Origin: JBOHHR01 sp050740975
GTDB taxonomy: Bacteria > Pseudomonadota > Gammaproteobacteria > JBOHHR01
Reading direction: 5' to 3'
NCBI GenBank assembly: GCA_050740975.1
Contig: JBOIEE010000099.1
Coordinates: 1 to 7,285 of the forward strand
Length of the DNA: 7,285 bases
Shown here piece after piece: positions 1 through 3,945 of this stretch. The notes beneath the pieces were generated by a model. That model saw only the letters and a list, made by a program, of their open reading frames with translations, searched no databases and was not told where the DNA came from. The position numbers and the translations under genes are program-made. Positions within the stretch are counted from its first letter, which is position 1. Every line of letters starts with the position of its first letter.

Positions 1-125
1 TTGCACGAGGCCCATGTGCTGGCACGCCAATCCCGATGAGGAAACCACCGACTGGAGAGCCGTGTGCGGGAAAACCGCTCGCACGGTTCGGAGGGCGGGG
101 AGACGCGAGTCTTCCCGACCCCTAT
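1..125 (+). ncRNA. 3' end of a group II intron (domains V and VI)
   Basis: Bases 57-89 form a group II domain V: GAGCCGTG pairs with the closing CACGGTTC, the catalytic AGC triad lies in the lower stem, and an upper GCGG/CCGC stem closes an A-rich loop. Bases 91-123 form domain VI: GGGGAGAC pairs with GTCTTCCC around a GCGA tetraloop, with a GA just 3' of the stem that could hold the branch-point adenosine. The intron should end at about CTAT (122-125). Bases 1-56 would belong to the end of domain IV and the joiner. The intron-encoded reverse transcriptase, if present, lies left of the window. The general form fits bacterial introns of the IIC or neighbouring classes; the class cannot be fixed from this fragment. 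Short open frames across this segment are by-products of the RNA structure. Confidence 0.85.
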
Positions 126-132
126 CGAGCAC

Positions 133-171
133 CGCCGGAAAGCCAGGGCCAGGGAATGGCCCTGTCTGGCG
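133..171. other. Compound inverted repeat just downstream of the intron
   Basis: An 8-bp perfect stem (CAGGGCCA 144-151 with TGGCCCTG 157-164, loop GGGAA) sits inside a second stem (CGCCGGA 133-139 with TCTGGCG 165-171, one G-T pair), with a four-base bulge on the left side only. It begins eight bases after the predicted intron end. No T-run follows at once, so it is not a clear terminator; a T6 run lies about 40 bases on. It may be the structured target or 3' exon of the intron. The remaining bases to 283 show no gene. Confidence 0.45.
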
Positions 172-283
172 CGCCGAGGATGCAACGCGAGATCCCGAGC
201 GCAGCAGATTTTTTCACAAGCTCTCAGTCGTGTGGGTGGAAAATGGCGGGTAGCGGCGCAGTCGCCGATCCGCTAACTTTGGG

Positions 284-847
284 ATGAATTACTGCAGCAA
301 CTGCGGCGAGGCCGTGGTGAAGAAAGTGCCGGAGGGCGACAATCAGCCGCGCTTTGTTTGCGAACGCTGCCAAGCGATCCATTATCAGAATCCTAAAATC
401 GTCACCGGATGCCTCCCTGTCTGGGGGGACTCCGTCTTGCTCTGCCGCCGGGCCATAGAACCCCGATATGGGCTGTGGACTTTGCCGGCCGGGTTCATGG
501 AAAATGACGAAACCGTCTTGGAGGCAGCGTTACGGGAGACCCATGAGGAAGCGCGTGCGCGGGTGGATATCATCGATTTGTATGCACTTTTCAATCTGCC
601 CCATGTTAACCAGGTGTATATGATGTTCCGCGCCGAGCTGCTTGACTTGAATTACTCGGCCGGAGCAGAGACGCTCGATGTGCGCCTGTTTAGGCGCGAG
701 GAAATCCCGTGGGAGCAGATTGCGTTTCGTACCATCGACCAGACGCTCAAGTTTTACTTCCTCGACCGCGAGGCCGGCGCATTCCGTTTTCACATGGGCG
801 ACATCGTTCGCGACCGCGATCGAACCGAGTTCGTGCAGCGGCGGTAG
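284..847 (+). CDS. NUDIX hydrolase with N-terminal zinc ribbon
   Basis: A 187-residue cytoplasmic NUDIX pyrophosphohydrolase of the zinc-ribbon type; relatives hydrolyse nucleoside diphosphate compounds such as ADP-ribose, NADH or FAD. Cys4, Cys7, Cys26 and Cys29 form the predicted ribbon, followed by YQNPK (35-39). The NUDIX box starts at Gly70: Glu76, Arg84-Glu85 and Glu88-Glu89 fit GX5EX7REUXEEXGU. The G of the last XGU is Arg91, a position that is often not Gly in this subgroup as I recall it. The Mg-binding Glu residues are all present. The ATG at 284 is preferred because the first Cys pair follows it directly; the upstream GGG is only a weak ribosome site. It stands alone between the intron end and the cassette region. 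The exact substrate cannot be told from sequence. I see no attC after it, so I do not call it a cassette gene. Confidence 0.9.
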   Translation: MNYCSNCGEAVVKKVPEGDNQPRFVCERCQAIHYQNPKIVTGCLPVWGDSVLLCRRAIEPRYGLWTLPAGFMENDETVLEAALRETHEEARARVDIIDLYALFNLPHVNQVYMMFRAELLDLNYSAGAETLDVRLFRREEIPWEQIAFRTIDQTLKFYFLDREAGAFRFHMGDIVRDRDRTEFVQRR

Positions 848-862
848 GGCCTCCTGGGGCCC
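847..862 (+). other. Short GC hairpin after the NUDIX gene
   Basis: GGGCC (847-851) can pair with GGCCC (858-862) directly after the NUDIX stop codon. There is no T-run, so an intrinsic terminator is not supported. The rest of 863-977 shows no gene or clear signal. Confidence 0.25.
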
Positions 863-977
863 GTGCTCTGAAGATCTTGTGGAAAAATCTGCCGCGCTCG
901 GGATCTCGCGTTCCGGCGCCTGGCAGGCCGAGGCACAGAGACCAGGGAGCGCGGGTTTGGAGGTCAGGTGCAGATTA

Positions 978-1009
978 GTTAAGTAGGCATTACGCTATGC
1001 TTACTCAAC
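978..1009 (+). promoter_or_regulatory. Interrupted palindrome abutting the DUF4258 start; cassette left boundary and possible operator/promoter
   Basis: GTT-AA-GTAGGCAT (978-990) mirrors ATGCTTAC-TC-AAC (997-1009) around TACGCT, with one G-T mismatch in the 8-bp arms, and ends exactly at the ATG at 1010. The first seven bases, GTTAAGT, fit the integron core GTTRRRY and complement the GCTTAAC box at 1462-1468 except for the last base, marking the cassette start at 979. TATGCT (996-1001) could be a -10 box giving a start near 1008-1010, hence a leaderless message; no ribosome site precedes the ATG, and an in-frame TAA at 980-982 excludes an earlier start. A palindrome at this place would suit autoregulation by a toxin-antitoxin complex; that is inference. 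Confidence 0.45.
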
Positions 1010-1252
1010 ATGACAGCTTACCGGTTTACCGAATACTTTGAGCATGAGGTTCTCCGAAAGCGCTCATATTTGAACAAGGAACGGTGCATTCGAGTTGTTG
1101 ACGATCCGGTTCGCTCGCAGCCCCAAGAGCACAACCGATACAGATTCTGGGCCGTTTGCTCCGAACTTGGCGGCCGCTACTTGCGCGTCGTTACGCTGGA
1201 GGATAAGGTTACCATCCATAATGCTTTCCCGGACAGAGGGTTCAAGCCATGA
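1010..1252 (+). CDS. DUF4258-like small protein, candidate toxin of a TA pair
   Basis: An 80-residue protein resembling the DUF4258 family: an N-terminal helix with His12 and a basic RKR (16-18), a central stretch around CIRVVDDP, an aromatic strand RYRFWAV, and the C-terminal strands YLRVVTLED and VTIHNAFPDRGF. DUF4258 proteins are small, with a fold compared to RelE/BrnT-type toxins, and are often encoded next to DUF2283 proteins. The stop overlaps the next start (ATGA, 1249-1252), so the two are translationally coupled. The ATG at 1010 is the first possible start, because TAA lies in frame at 980; there is no Shine-Dalgarno sequence. Toxicity is inference from pairing and size, not shown by the sequence. 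It sits in an integron cassette, a common home for TA modules. Confidence 0.65.
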   Translation: MTAYRFTEYFEHEVLRKRSYLNKERCIRVVDDPVRSQPQEHNRYRFWAVCSELGGRYLRVVTLEDKVTIHNAFPDRGFKP

Positions 1253-1467
1253 AGCTTAATTACTATGCCGCGACGGATTCCCTGTACATCGACCTCTCGG
1301 AGCAGCCAAGCGTCGAGAGCCGCGAAATCTCTGAAGGGGTTGTGGTGGACTACGACGCTAACGGAAACCTTGTAGGCATCGACATCGACAACGCGAGCAA
1401 GAGGGTCCAGCTTCAACAGTTGGTCCTGAACAAGCTGCCTTCCAAGGTACAGACCGTTGCCGCTTAA
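1249..1467 (+). CDS. DUF2283 family protein, candidate antitoxin partner
   Basis: A 72-residue DUF2283 protein: the opening strand YYAATDSLYIDLSE (5-18), then the REISEGVVVDYDANGNLVGIDIDNAS core typical of the family. It has no signal peptide or membrane segment. The start overlaps the DUF4258 stop by four bases, so the two proteins are made together. Its TAA stop (1465-1467) lies inside the attC R'' box GCTTAAC, as often seen in gene cassettes. Family function is unknown; adjacency to a DUF4258 gene suggests an antitoxin-like binding partner. Family assignment is firm, the role is inference. Confidence 0.8.
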   Translation: MKLNYYAATDSLYIDLSEQPSVESREISEGVVVDYDANGNLVGIDIDNASKRVQLQQLVLNKLPSKVQTVAA

Positions 1468-1516
1468 CCATGCGCTCCACCGGACGGGCCAGGACGGCCG
1501 CATACCGATAGAGTGT
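1462..1516 (+). other. attC site of cassette 0, lacking its right core
   Basis: The R'' box GCTTAAC (1462-1468) is followed by the arm GCGCTCCACCGGACGGGCC, which has the look of short attC left arms. The opposite arm is partly kept: GGCC (1496-1499), CCG (1505-1507) and GAGTGT (1511-1516) pair with GGCC, CGG and GCGCTC of the left arm, the last with G-T pairs. The expected GTTRRRY right core is missing. It is probably truncated or decayed and would recombine poorly if at all. Confidence 0.5.
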
Positions 1517-1558
1517 GCACACAACAAGATCTGACCCCGATGGCCTTCTGACCCCGAT
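1517..1558 (-). repeat. Inverted copy of the Y1-transposase leader sequence plus 12-bp direct repeat
   Basis: CAAGATCTGACCC (1525-1537) is the exact reverse complement of 3683-3695, the sequence just upstream of the Y1 transposase start at 3728. The likeness extends eight bases outward with six matches (1517-1524 against 3696-3703), giving 19 of 21. TCTGACCCCGAT occurs twice here, at 1530-1541 and 1547-1558, 17 bases apart. The pattern suggests the outer end of another REP-associated transposase element in the opposite direction. A 13-bp match alone could occur by chance; the position and the extension make chance less likely. Confidence 0.5.
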
Positions 1559-1743
1559 TTGGCGTTCTCTGAAGAGTGGACCCTAAGCTTCGCTTGCTCG
1601 ATGCGAGCGGTACACTATTCAGCGGTAAAATGCATCTTCTTTTAATACCAAGGCGTAGAAGCCGGTGAGATCTAAAAAACCCCAGAGATCTGAGATCTAT
1701 TATCGGCAAACGGCGACCAAACGTAAGTGCTATCGAGAGGGGT
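1559..1743 (+). other. Remnant cassette body without a recognisable gene
   Basis: The stretch before the attC at 1744-1810 should be the body of a cassette, but its left boundary is missing: the R'' box CCCGAAC predicts a GTTCGGG start, which is not found. It holds a small hairpin (GCTCG 1596-1600 with CGAGC 1604-1608) and three GAGATCT copies (1667-1673, 1685-1691, 1692-1698; the last two in tandem). A basic 47-codon frame from GTG 1665 to TAG 1806-1808 is rich in Arg and Lys, lacks a good ribosome site, runs through the attC, and is not recognised. I treat it as decayed sequence rather than a gene. Confidence 0.4.
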
Positions 1744-1810
1744 CCCGAACTAGATTTCAAATCCGACGCAAAGCAAAGGCGTCATTTGGGAGGTCGACTT
1801 CAAGTTAGCC
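1744..1810 (+). other. attC site preceding the amidotransferase cassette
   Basis: A 67-bp attC: R'' CCCGAAC (1744-1750, a weak match to RYYYAAC) and R' GTTAGCC (1804-1810). The inner stem is CAAAT (1758-1762), two unpaired C, GACGC (1765-1769), a nine-base loop, then GCGTC (1779-1783) and ATTTG (1784-1788). The outer arms AACTAGATTTC and GACTTCAAGTT match at 8 of 11 positions. The R' core is the exact complement of the R'' box at 2509-2515, the expected relation for the cassette that starts here at 1805. Confidence 0.7.
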
Positions 1811-1814
1811 ATTT

Positions 1815-1820
1815 AAGGAG
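1815..1820 (+). promoter_or_regulatory. Ribosome binding site of the amidotransferase gene
   Basis: AAGGAG lies five bases before the ATG at 1826 and fixes this start. Confidence 0.85.
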
Positions 1821-1825
1821 CGCAC

Positions 1826-2593
1826 ATGCGTGTACACTATTTACAGCACGTTCCGTTTGAAAGGCTTGGTAGCATCGCACCTTGGCTTGAAGCAGCTGGG
1901 TGCGAGATAACAAATACCCGGTTCTTTGAATCAGCGGAGTTGCCGGATCCCAAGATGATAGACCTGCTCGTTGTTATGGGCGGGCCGATGAGTGTAAATG
2001 ATGAACATGAGTTCCCCTGGCTTGTTCCTGAGAAACAGTTCATTCGTGACGCCATCAACTCAGGAAAGCCGGTCTTGGGTATTTGTCTCGGCGCGCAGCT
2101 TATTGCCAGTGCGATGGGCGCTAGTGTTTATCGCAATCGCGTGAAGGAGATCGGGTGGTTTCAAATCCATGGGGTTTCATCTAACGACAGTTCCATTTTT
2201 AGCTTCCCGCCGGCAGAGAACGTGTTCCATTGGCACGGTGAGACATTTGACTTGCCATCCGGAGCAATCCGCCTTGCGAGAAGCGACGGATGTGAAAACC
2301 AGGCGTTTCAACTCGGCAAGTCGGTTATCGGGTTGCAGTTCCACCTTGAAACCACACCAGAATCGGCGCAAGAAATTATCTCCAATTGTCGCGATGAATT
2401 GGTTCCATCGAAGTATAGACAGACGGAGGAAGAAATCCTGTCAGCTAAGCGTGAGAGTTACAAATCAATAAATCAGCAGATGGGTAATGTCCTCTCTTTC
2501 CTGCTACGGGCTAACAATCGCGTCAACACGGACGCCAAAAAGCTGCGCCGCTTCGCTCTGCACCTTTTTGGAGCCGGTTACGCGAAGCGTTGA
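1826..2593 (+). CDS. Class I glutamine amidotransferase (GMP synthase-like GATase1) in an integron cassette
   Basis: A 255-residue protein with a complete class I GATase domain, which releases ammonia from glutamine or acts on gamma-glutamyl substrates. The nucleophile elbow is GICLGAQ with Cys87; His173 and Glu175 in LQFHLE complete the triad; MGGPMSVND (51-59) is the conserved first loop and FHWHGETFDLP (134-144) the conserved middle motif. Relatives are stand-alone GMP-synthase-like proteins that lack the synthetase half, and their substrates are mostly unknown. Residues from about 195 are helical and charged, and from about residue 228 onward the protein is encoded by the attC itself. The stop TGA (2591-2593) uses the last T of GTT and the first two bases of the MITE; in the repaired attC the stop would be TAG at the same codon, so the insertion left the protein unchanged. 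Base composition is visibly less GC-rich than that of lgt and thyA. Confidence 0.88.
   Translation: MRVHYLQHVPFERLGSIAPWLEAAGCEITNTRFFESAELPDPKMIDLLVVMGGPMSVNDEHEFPWLVPEKQFIRDAINSGKPVLGICLGAQLIASAMGASVYRNRVKEIGWFQIHGVSSNDSSIFSFPPAENVFHWHGETFDLPSGAIRLARSDGCENQAFQLGKSVIGLQFHLETTPESAQEIISNCRDELVPSKYRQTEEEILSAKRESYKSINQQMGNVLSFLLRANNRVNTDAKKLRRFALHLFGAGYAKR
2509..2591 (+). other. attC site of cassette 1, split from its right core by the MITE
   Basis: R'' GGCTAAC (2509-2515), then a stem CCAAAAAG-C-TGC (2535-2546) against GCA-C-CTTTTTGG (2560-2571) with one C-C mismatch, and outer arms sharing TCGCGT, AAC and CGG blocks. The left part ends in AGCGTT (2586-2591); the right core resumes as GTTAGGC at 2751-2757. 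Joining AGCGTT to AGGC gives an ordinary attC end. The site overlaps the last 27 or so codons of the amidotransferase gene. Confidence 0.75.
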
Positions 2594-2750
2594 GGCTGTA
2601 GAAAAACCCGGTTTGCGAATTTCTCGAAAATGACCGCGAAAAATCGACCTCACCAGAAGCCCTACATTCAACGATTGGCACCTCGGGATGGGTCGAAGCG
2701 CCCCCGAGAATCGGGTGCCCGACCGTCAGAAGGGGTTTTTCTACAGCCTC
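2592..2750. mobile_element. MITE, 159 bp, perfect 18-bp terminal inverted repeats
   Basis: GAGGCTGTAGAAAAACCC (2592-2609) is repeated perfectly inverted at 2733-2750. The flanks are GTT (2589-2591) and GTT (2751-2753): a 3-bp target duplication, or CGTT of 4 bp if the right end is taken one base earlier. The interior has no gene, but it has a nested palindrome: GGCACC and CTCGGG near 2678-2689 against CCCGAG and GGTGCC near 2703-2719. The GGCTGTAGAAAAA-type ends resemble those of IS elements with GGCTGTTGAAAAA-like termini as I recall them; the parent transposase is not in the window. The element has no coding capacity and would need a transposase in trans. Confidence 0.8.
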
Positions 2751-2760
2751 GTTAGGCCCC

Positions 2761-2765
2761 AGGAG
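2761..2765 (+). promoter_or_regulatory. Ribosome binding site of the TIR-like gene
   Basis: AGGAG lies seven bases before the GTG at 2773 and supports that non-ATG start. Confidence 0.75.
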
Positions 2766-2772
2766 AACGTAG

Positions 2773-3561
2773 GTGGACACAGCTGTCGGCAATCGGCTCA
2801 TTGAACTCCGAGCACGGATCGTCGACGGGTTCGATGCGGGTAATTGGGAAGAGGTCGGGCTCCTGACGGGTGCGACGGAGGTGATCACGCGTCATTCTCG
2901 CCTGCTGCGTAGTCTCTCCTGGGGTGACGAAGACTACGCTGGAAACGTCTTGACGGTGCTGCGTTCGATCGTTGAACGGGATCCCCGAACCCTTCCGATA
3001 ATCGAGGCGTATCTGGACCAACACTTTCCGACGAAGTCGACCTACGTCTCGGCAAAGCCGTCGGAACGACGCATCACATTCGCCCCCTACGTGTTCCAGG
3101 TGCCCGACGGATACGTCGAGCTGGACTTGGTGGCCGTAATGATGCCGTTCTCGATGGAGTTCACCAGAGTCTACGAGGCTATCAAGCGAGCAACATCAGA
3201 ATGCAGCCTTCGTTGCCTTCGAGCGGACGATATCTGGGAAGACACCACGATCGTCCAGGACATCTTCAGCCTCATTTTTCGCGCGCAAGTCGTGGTCGTT
3301 GACTTCACCGGGAAGAACCCGAATGTCATGTACGAGACCGGGATCGCACACACGCTGGGCAAACATGTCGTTCCGATTTCTCAGAGCCTTGAGGACGTGC
3401 CGTTCGACATGCGGCATCACCGAGTGCTCAAATACCTCCCGAACGCGGAGGGCCTGGCCAGGCTCTCCTCCGACTTGTCGACCAAGCTCCGGCAAGTCAG
3501 CGTTGGCACCCCAGCAGCACCTGCTCCGCAGGTAGGGGAAGATGATGACATACCATTCTGA
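2773..3561 (+). CDS. TIR-like / nucleoside deoxyribosyltransferase-like protein with SSB-type C-terminal tip; candidate defence effector
   Basis: A 262-residue soluble protein with a GTG start. Residues 1-85 are mostly helical and not recognised. Residues 115-225 look like the Rossmann-type TIR-like/deoxyribosyltransferase-like fold: a strand LVAVMMPFS (119-127), helix VYEAIKRA, CLRADDIW (148-155), a helix, then the strand VVVVDFTGKNPNVMYETGIAH (173-193) with Glu188 in the place of the usual catalytic or nucleotide-contacting Glu, LGKHVVPISQ, and VPFDMRHHRVLKY. In related proteins this fold cleaves or binds NAD or nucleotides, and several act as immune effectors. Residues 243-262 are a Pro/Ala linker followed by EDDDIPF. 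E. coli SSB ends in DDDIPF after a similar linker, and that tip docks SSB partners such as RecQ, RecO, PriA and exonuclease I. The tail is seen directly; the fold is by motif; defence and partner binding are inference. Confidence 0.75.
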   Translation: MDTAVGNRLIELRARIVDGFDAGNWEEVGLLTGATEVITRHSRLLRSLSWGDEDYAGNVLTVLRSIVERDPRTLPIIEAYLDQHFPTKSTYVSAKPSERRITFAPYVFQVPDGYVELDLVAVMMPFSMEFTRVYEAIKRATSECSLRCLRADDIWEDTTIVQDIFSLIFRAQVVVVDFTGKNPNVMYETGIAHTLGKHVVPISQSLEDVPFDMRHHRVLKYLPNAEGLARLSSDLSTKLRQVSVGTPAAPAPQVGEDDDIPF

Positions 3562-3570
3562 AAATCGGGT

Positions 3571-3630
3571 GCCTAACAACGGCATGCAGCGGACGGCGCT
3601 ACGCACCGCCGGTGATGCCGACCGTTATGC
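3571..3630 (+). other. attC site of cassette 2
   Basis: A compact 60-bp attC: R'' GCCTAAC (3571-3577) and R' GTTATGC (3624-3630; near GTTRRRY). The arms pair as AAC/GTT, GGCAT/ATGCC and CGGCG/CGCCG, with the unpaired bases and short loop typical of these sites. It is the best-preserved attC in the window. What follows it (3631-3682) has no gene of its own, so it is either the array end or a truncated further cassette. Confidence 0.85.
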
Positions 3631-3682
3631 CGCTAAGGTAAAGATGCCAGATGAACCCTGAACCGACGACAGAACAACCATA

Positions 3683-3727
3683 GGGTCAGATCTTGTTTTA
3701 TGCATTGCTCTGCAGTAGCCTACACTC
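3683..3727 (+). repeat. Leader repeat of the Y1 transposase remnant
   Basis: GGGTCAGATCTTG (3683-3695) and the next eight bases are the inverted partner of 1517-1537. The repeat lies just upstream of the Y1 start codon at 3728. Similar GGGTCAGA-type sequences commonly sit beside REP-associated tyrosine transposases, as I recall. Confidence 0.5.
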
Positions 3728-3787
3728 ATGGCCAGAGCCCTTCGCATCGAGTTTCCCGGCGCGCTGCACCACCTCACGGCCCGGGGC
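3728..3787 (+). pseudogene. Y1 (REP-associated/IS200-like) transposase, N-terminal fragment
   Basis: The first 20 codons read MARALRIEFPGALHHLTARG, the standard opening of REP-associated tyrosine transposases (MARPLRIEF-GALYHVTARG type). The likeness stops at about 3788, before the HUH and catalytic Tyr region. The frame continues for 60 more codons of unrelated sequence that is the antisense of the C-terminal fragment. Non-functional. Confidence 0.8.
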
Positions 3788-3802
3788 GGGAGTGATCACT
3801 TT

Positions 3803-3945
3803 CGATGCGTGCGCGTCGTTGGTCCGATAGCTCGACCACCGATAGTGCCGCGGGTGTTTCACCATCTCTGCCCGTACCGGATTCCTCTCGATATCCCGAT
3901 AGCAGGCCAGCACATACTGCTCAAAGGCCGATGCGGTCCCCCTGG
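3803..3945 (-). pseudogene. Y1 transposase, C-terminal fragment in opposite orientation
   Basis: On the - strand, EQYVLACYRDIERNPVRAEM followed by VKHPRHYRWSSYRTND matches the C-terminal block of Y1 transposases (CYRYIELNPVRAGMV..P..YRWSSYRAN). The frame is open from about 3945, already overlapping the last codons of the DUF255 gene in another frame, so the junction lies near 3921-3945. It meets the N-terminal fragment tail to tail, with the catalytic middle missing. This could come from two copies fused by deletion or from one copy partly inverted. Confidence 0.78.

Larger units (their letters stand above)
979..1516 (+). mobile_element. Integron gene cassette 0 (DUF4258-DUF2283), right end damaged
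   Basis: The cassette begins after G978 of the GTTAAGT core, carries two overlapping small genes, and runs into an attC whose R'' box GCTTAAC (1462-1468) complements the start core at six of seven positions. No attC or attI could be recognised left of 978, so the left neighbour was lost or is too diverged to see. The right end lacks a GTTRRRY core; the sequence changes near 1517 into repeat material related to the Y1 transposase leader. Confidence 0.55.
1805..2751 (+). mobile_element. Integron gene cassette 1 (glutamine amidotransferase), interrupted by a MITE
   Basis: The cassette runs from T1805 to the G of the next core at 2751; without the MITE (2592-2750) it is about 788 bp. The start core GTTAGCC (1804-1810) and the R'' box GGCTAAC (2509-2515) are exact complements. 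The gene fills almost the whole cassette and is on the usual strand, with its ribosome site ten bases from the boundary. Confidence 0.7.
2752..3624 (+). mobile_element. Integron gene cassette 2 (TIR-like protein with SSB-like tail)
   Basis: An intact cassette: it starts after G2751 of GTTAGGC and ends at G3624 of GTTATGC. Its start core is the exact complement of the R'' box GCCTAAC at 3571-3577. A single gene fills it, with a ribosome site 9 bp from the boundary and a stop 9 bp before the attC. Confidence 0.75.

Noticed and set aside
14..287. Three overlapping frames of 70-83 codons across the left edge
   Set aside because: They cover group II domains V and VI and the hairpin flank; such frames are routinely mis-called over intron ends and show no protein family.
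284..977. NUDIX gene as a further integron cassette
   Set aside because: No R''/R' pair or attC hairpin follows it, and no AAC-containing R'' candidate lies between its stop and the GTTAAGT at 978.
1464..1760. 98-codon frame on the - strand
   Set aside because: It crosses parts of two attC sites and the Y1-type repeats, has no ribosome site and no recognisable domain.
2590..2751. The MITE read as a gene-less cassette bounded by GTTGAGG and GTTAGGC
   Set aside because: Its right end lacks the CCTCAAC R'' box that such a cassette would need; its perfect terminal repeats fit a transposable element better.
2709..3573. 11-bp direct repeat AATCGGGTGCC at 2709-2719 and 3563-3573
   Set aside because: An 11-bp match is expected by chance several times in a window this size, and the two contexts (MITE interior, attC edge) do not otherwise match.
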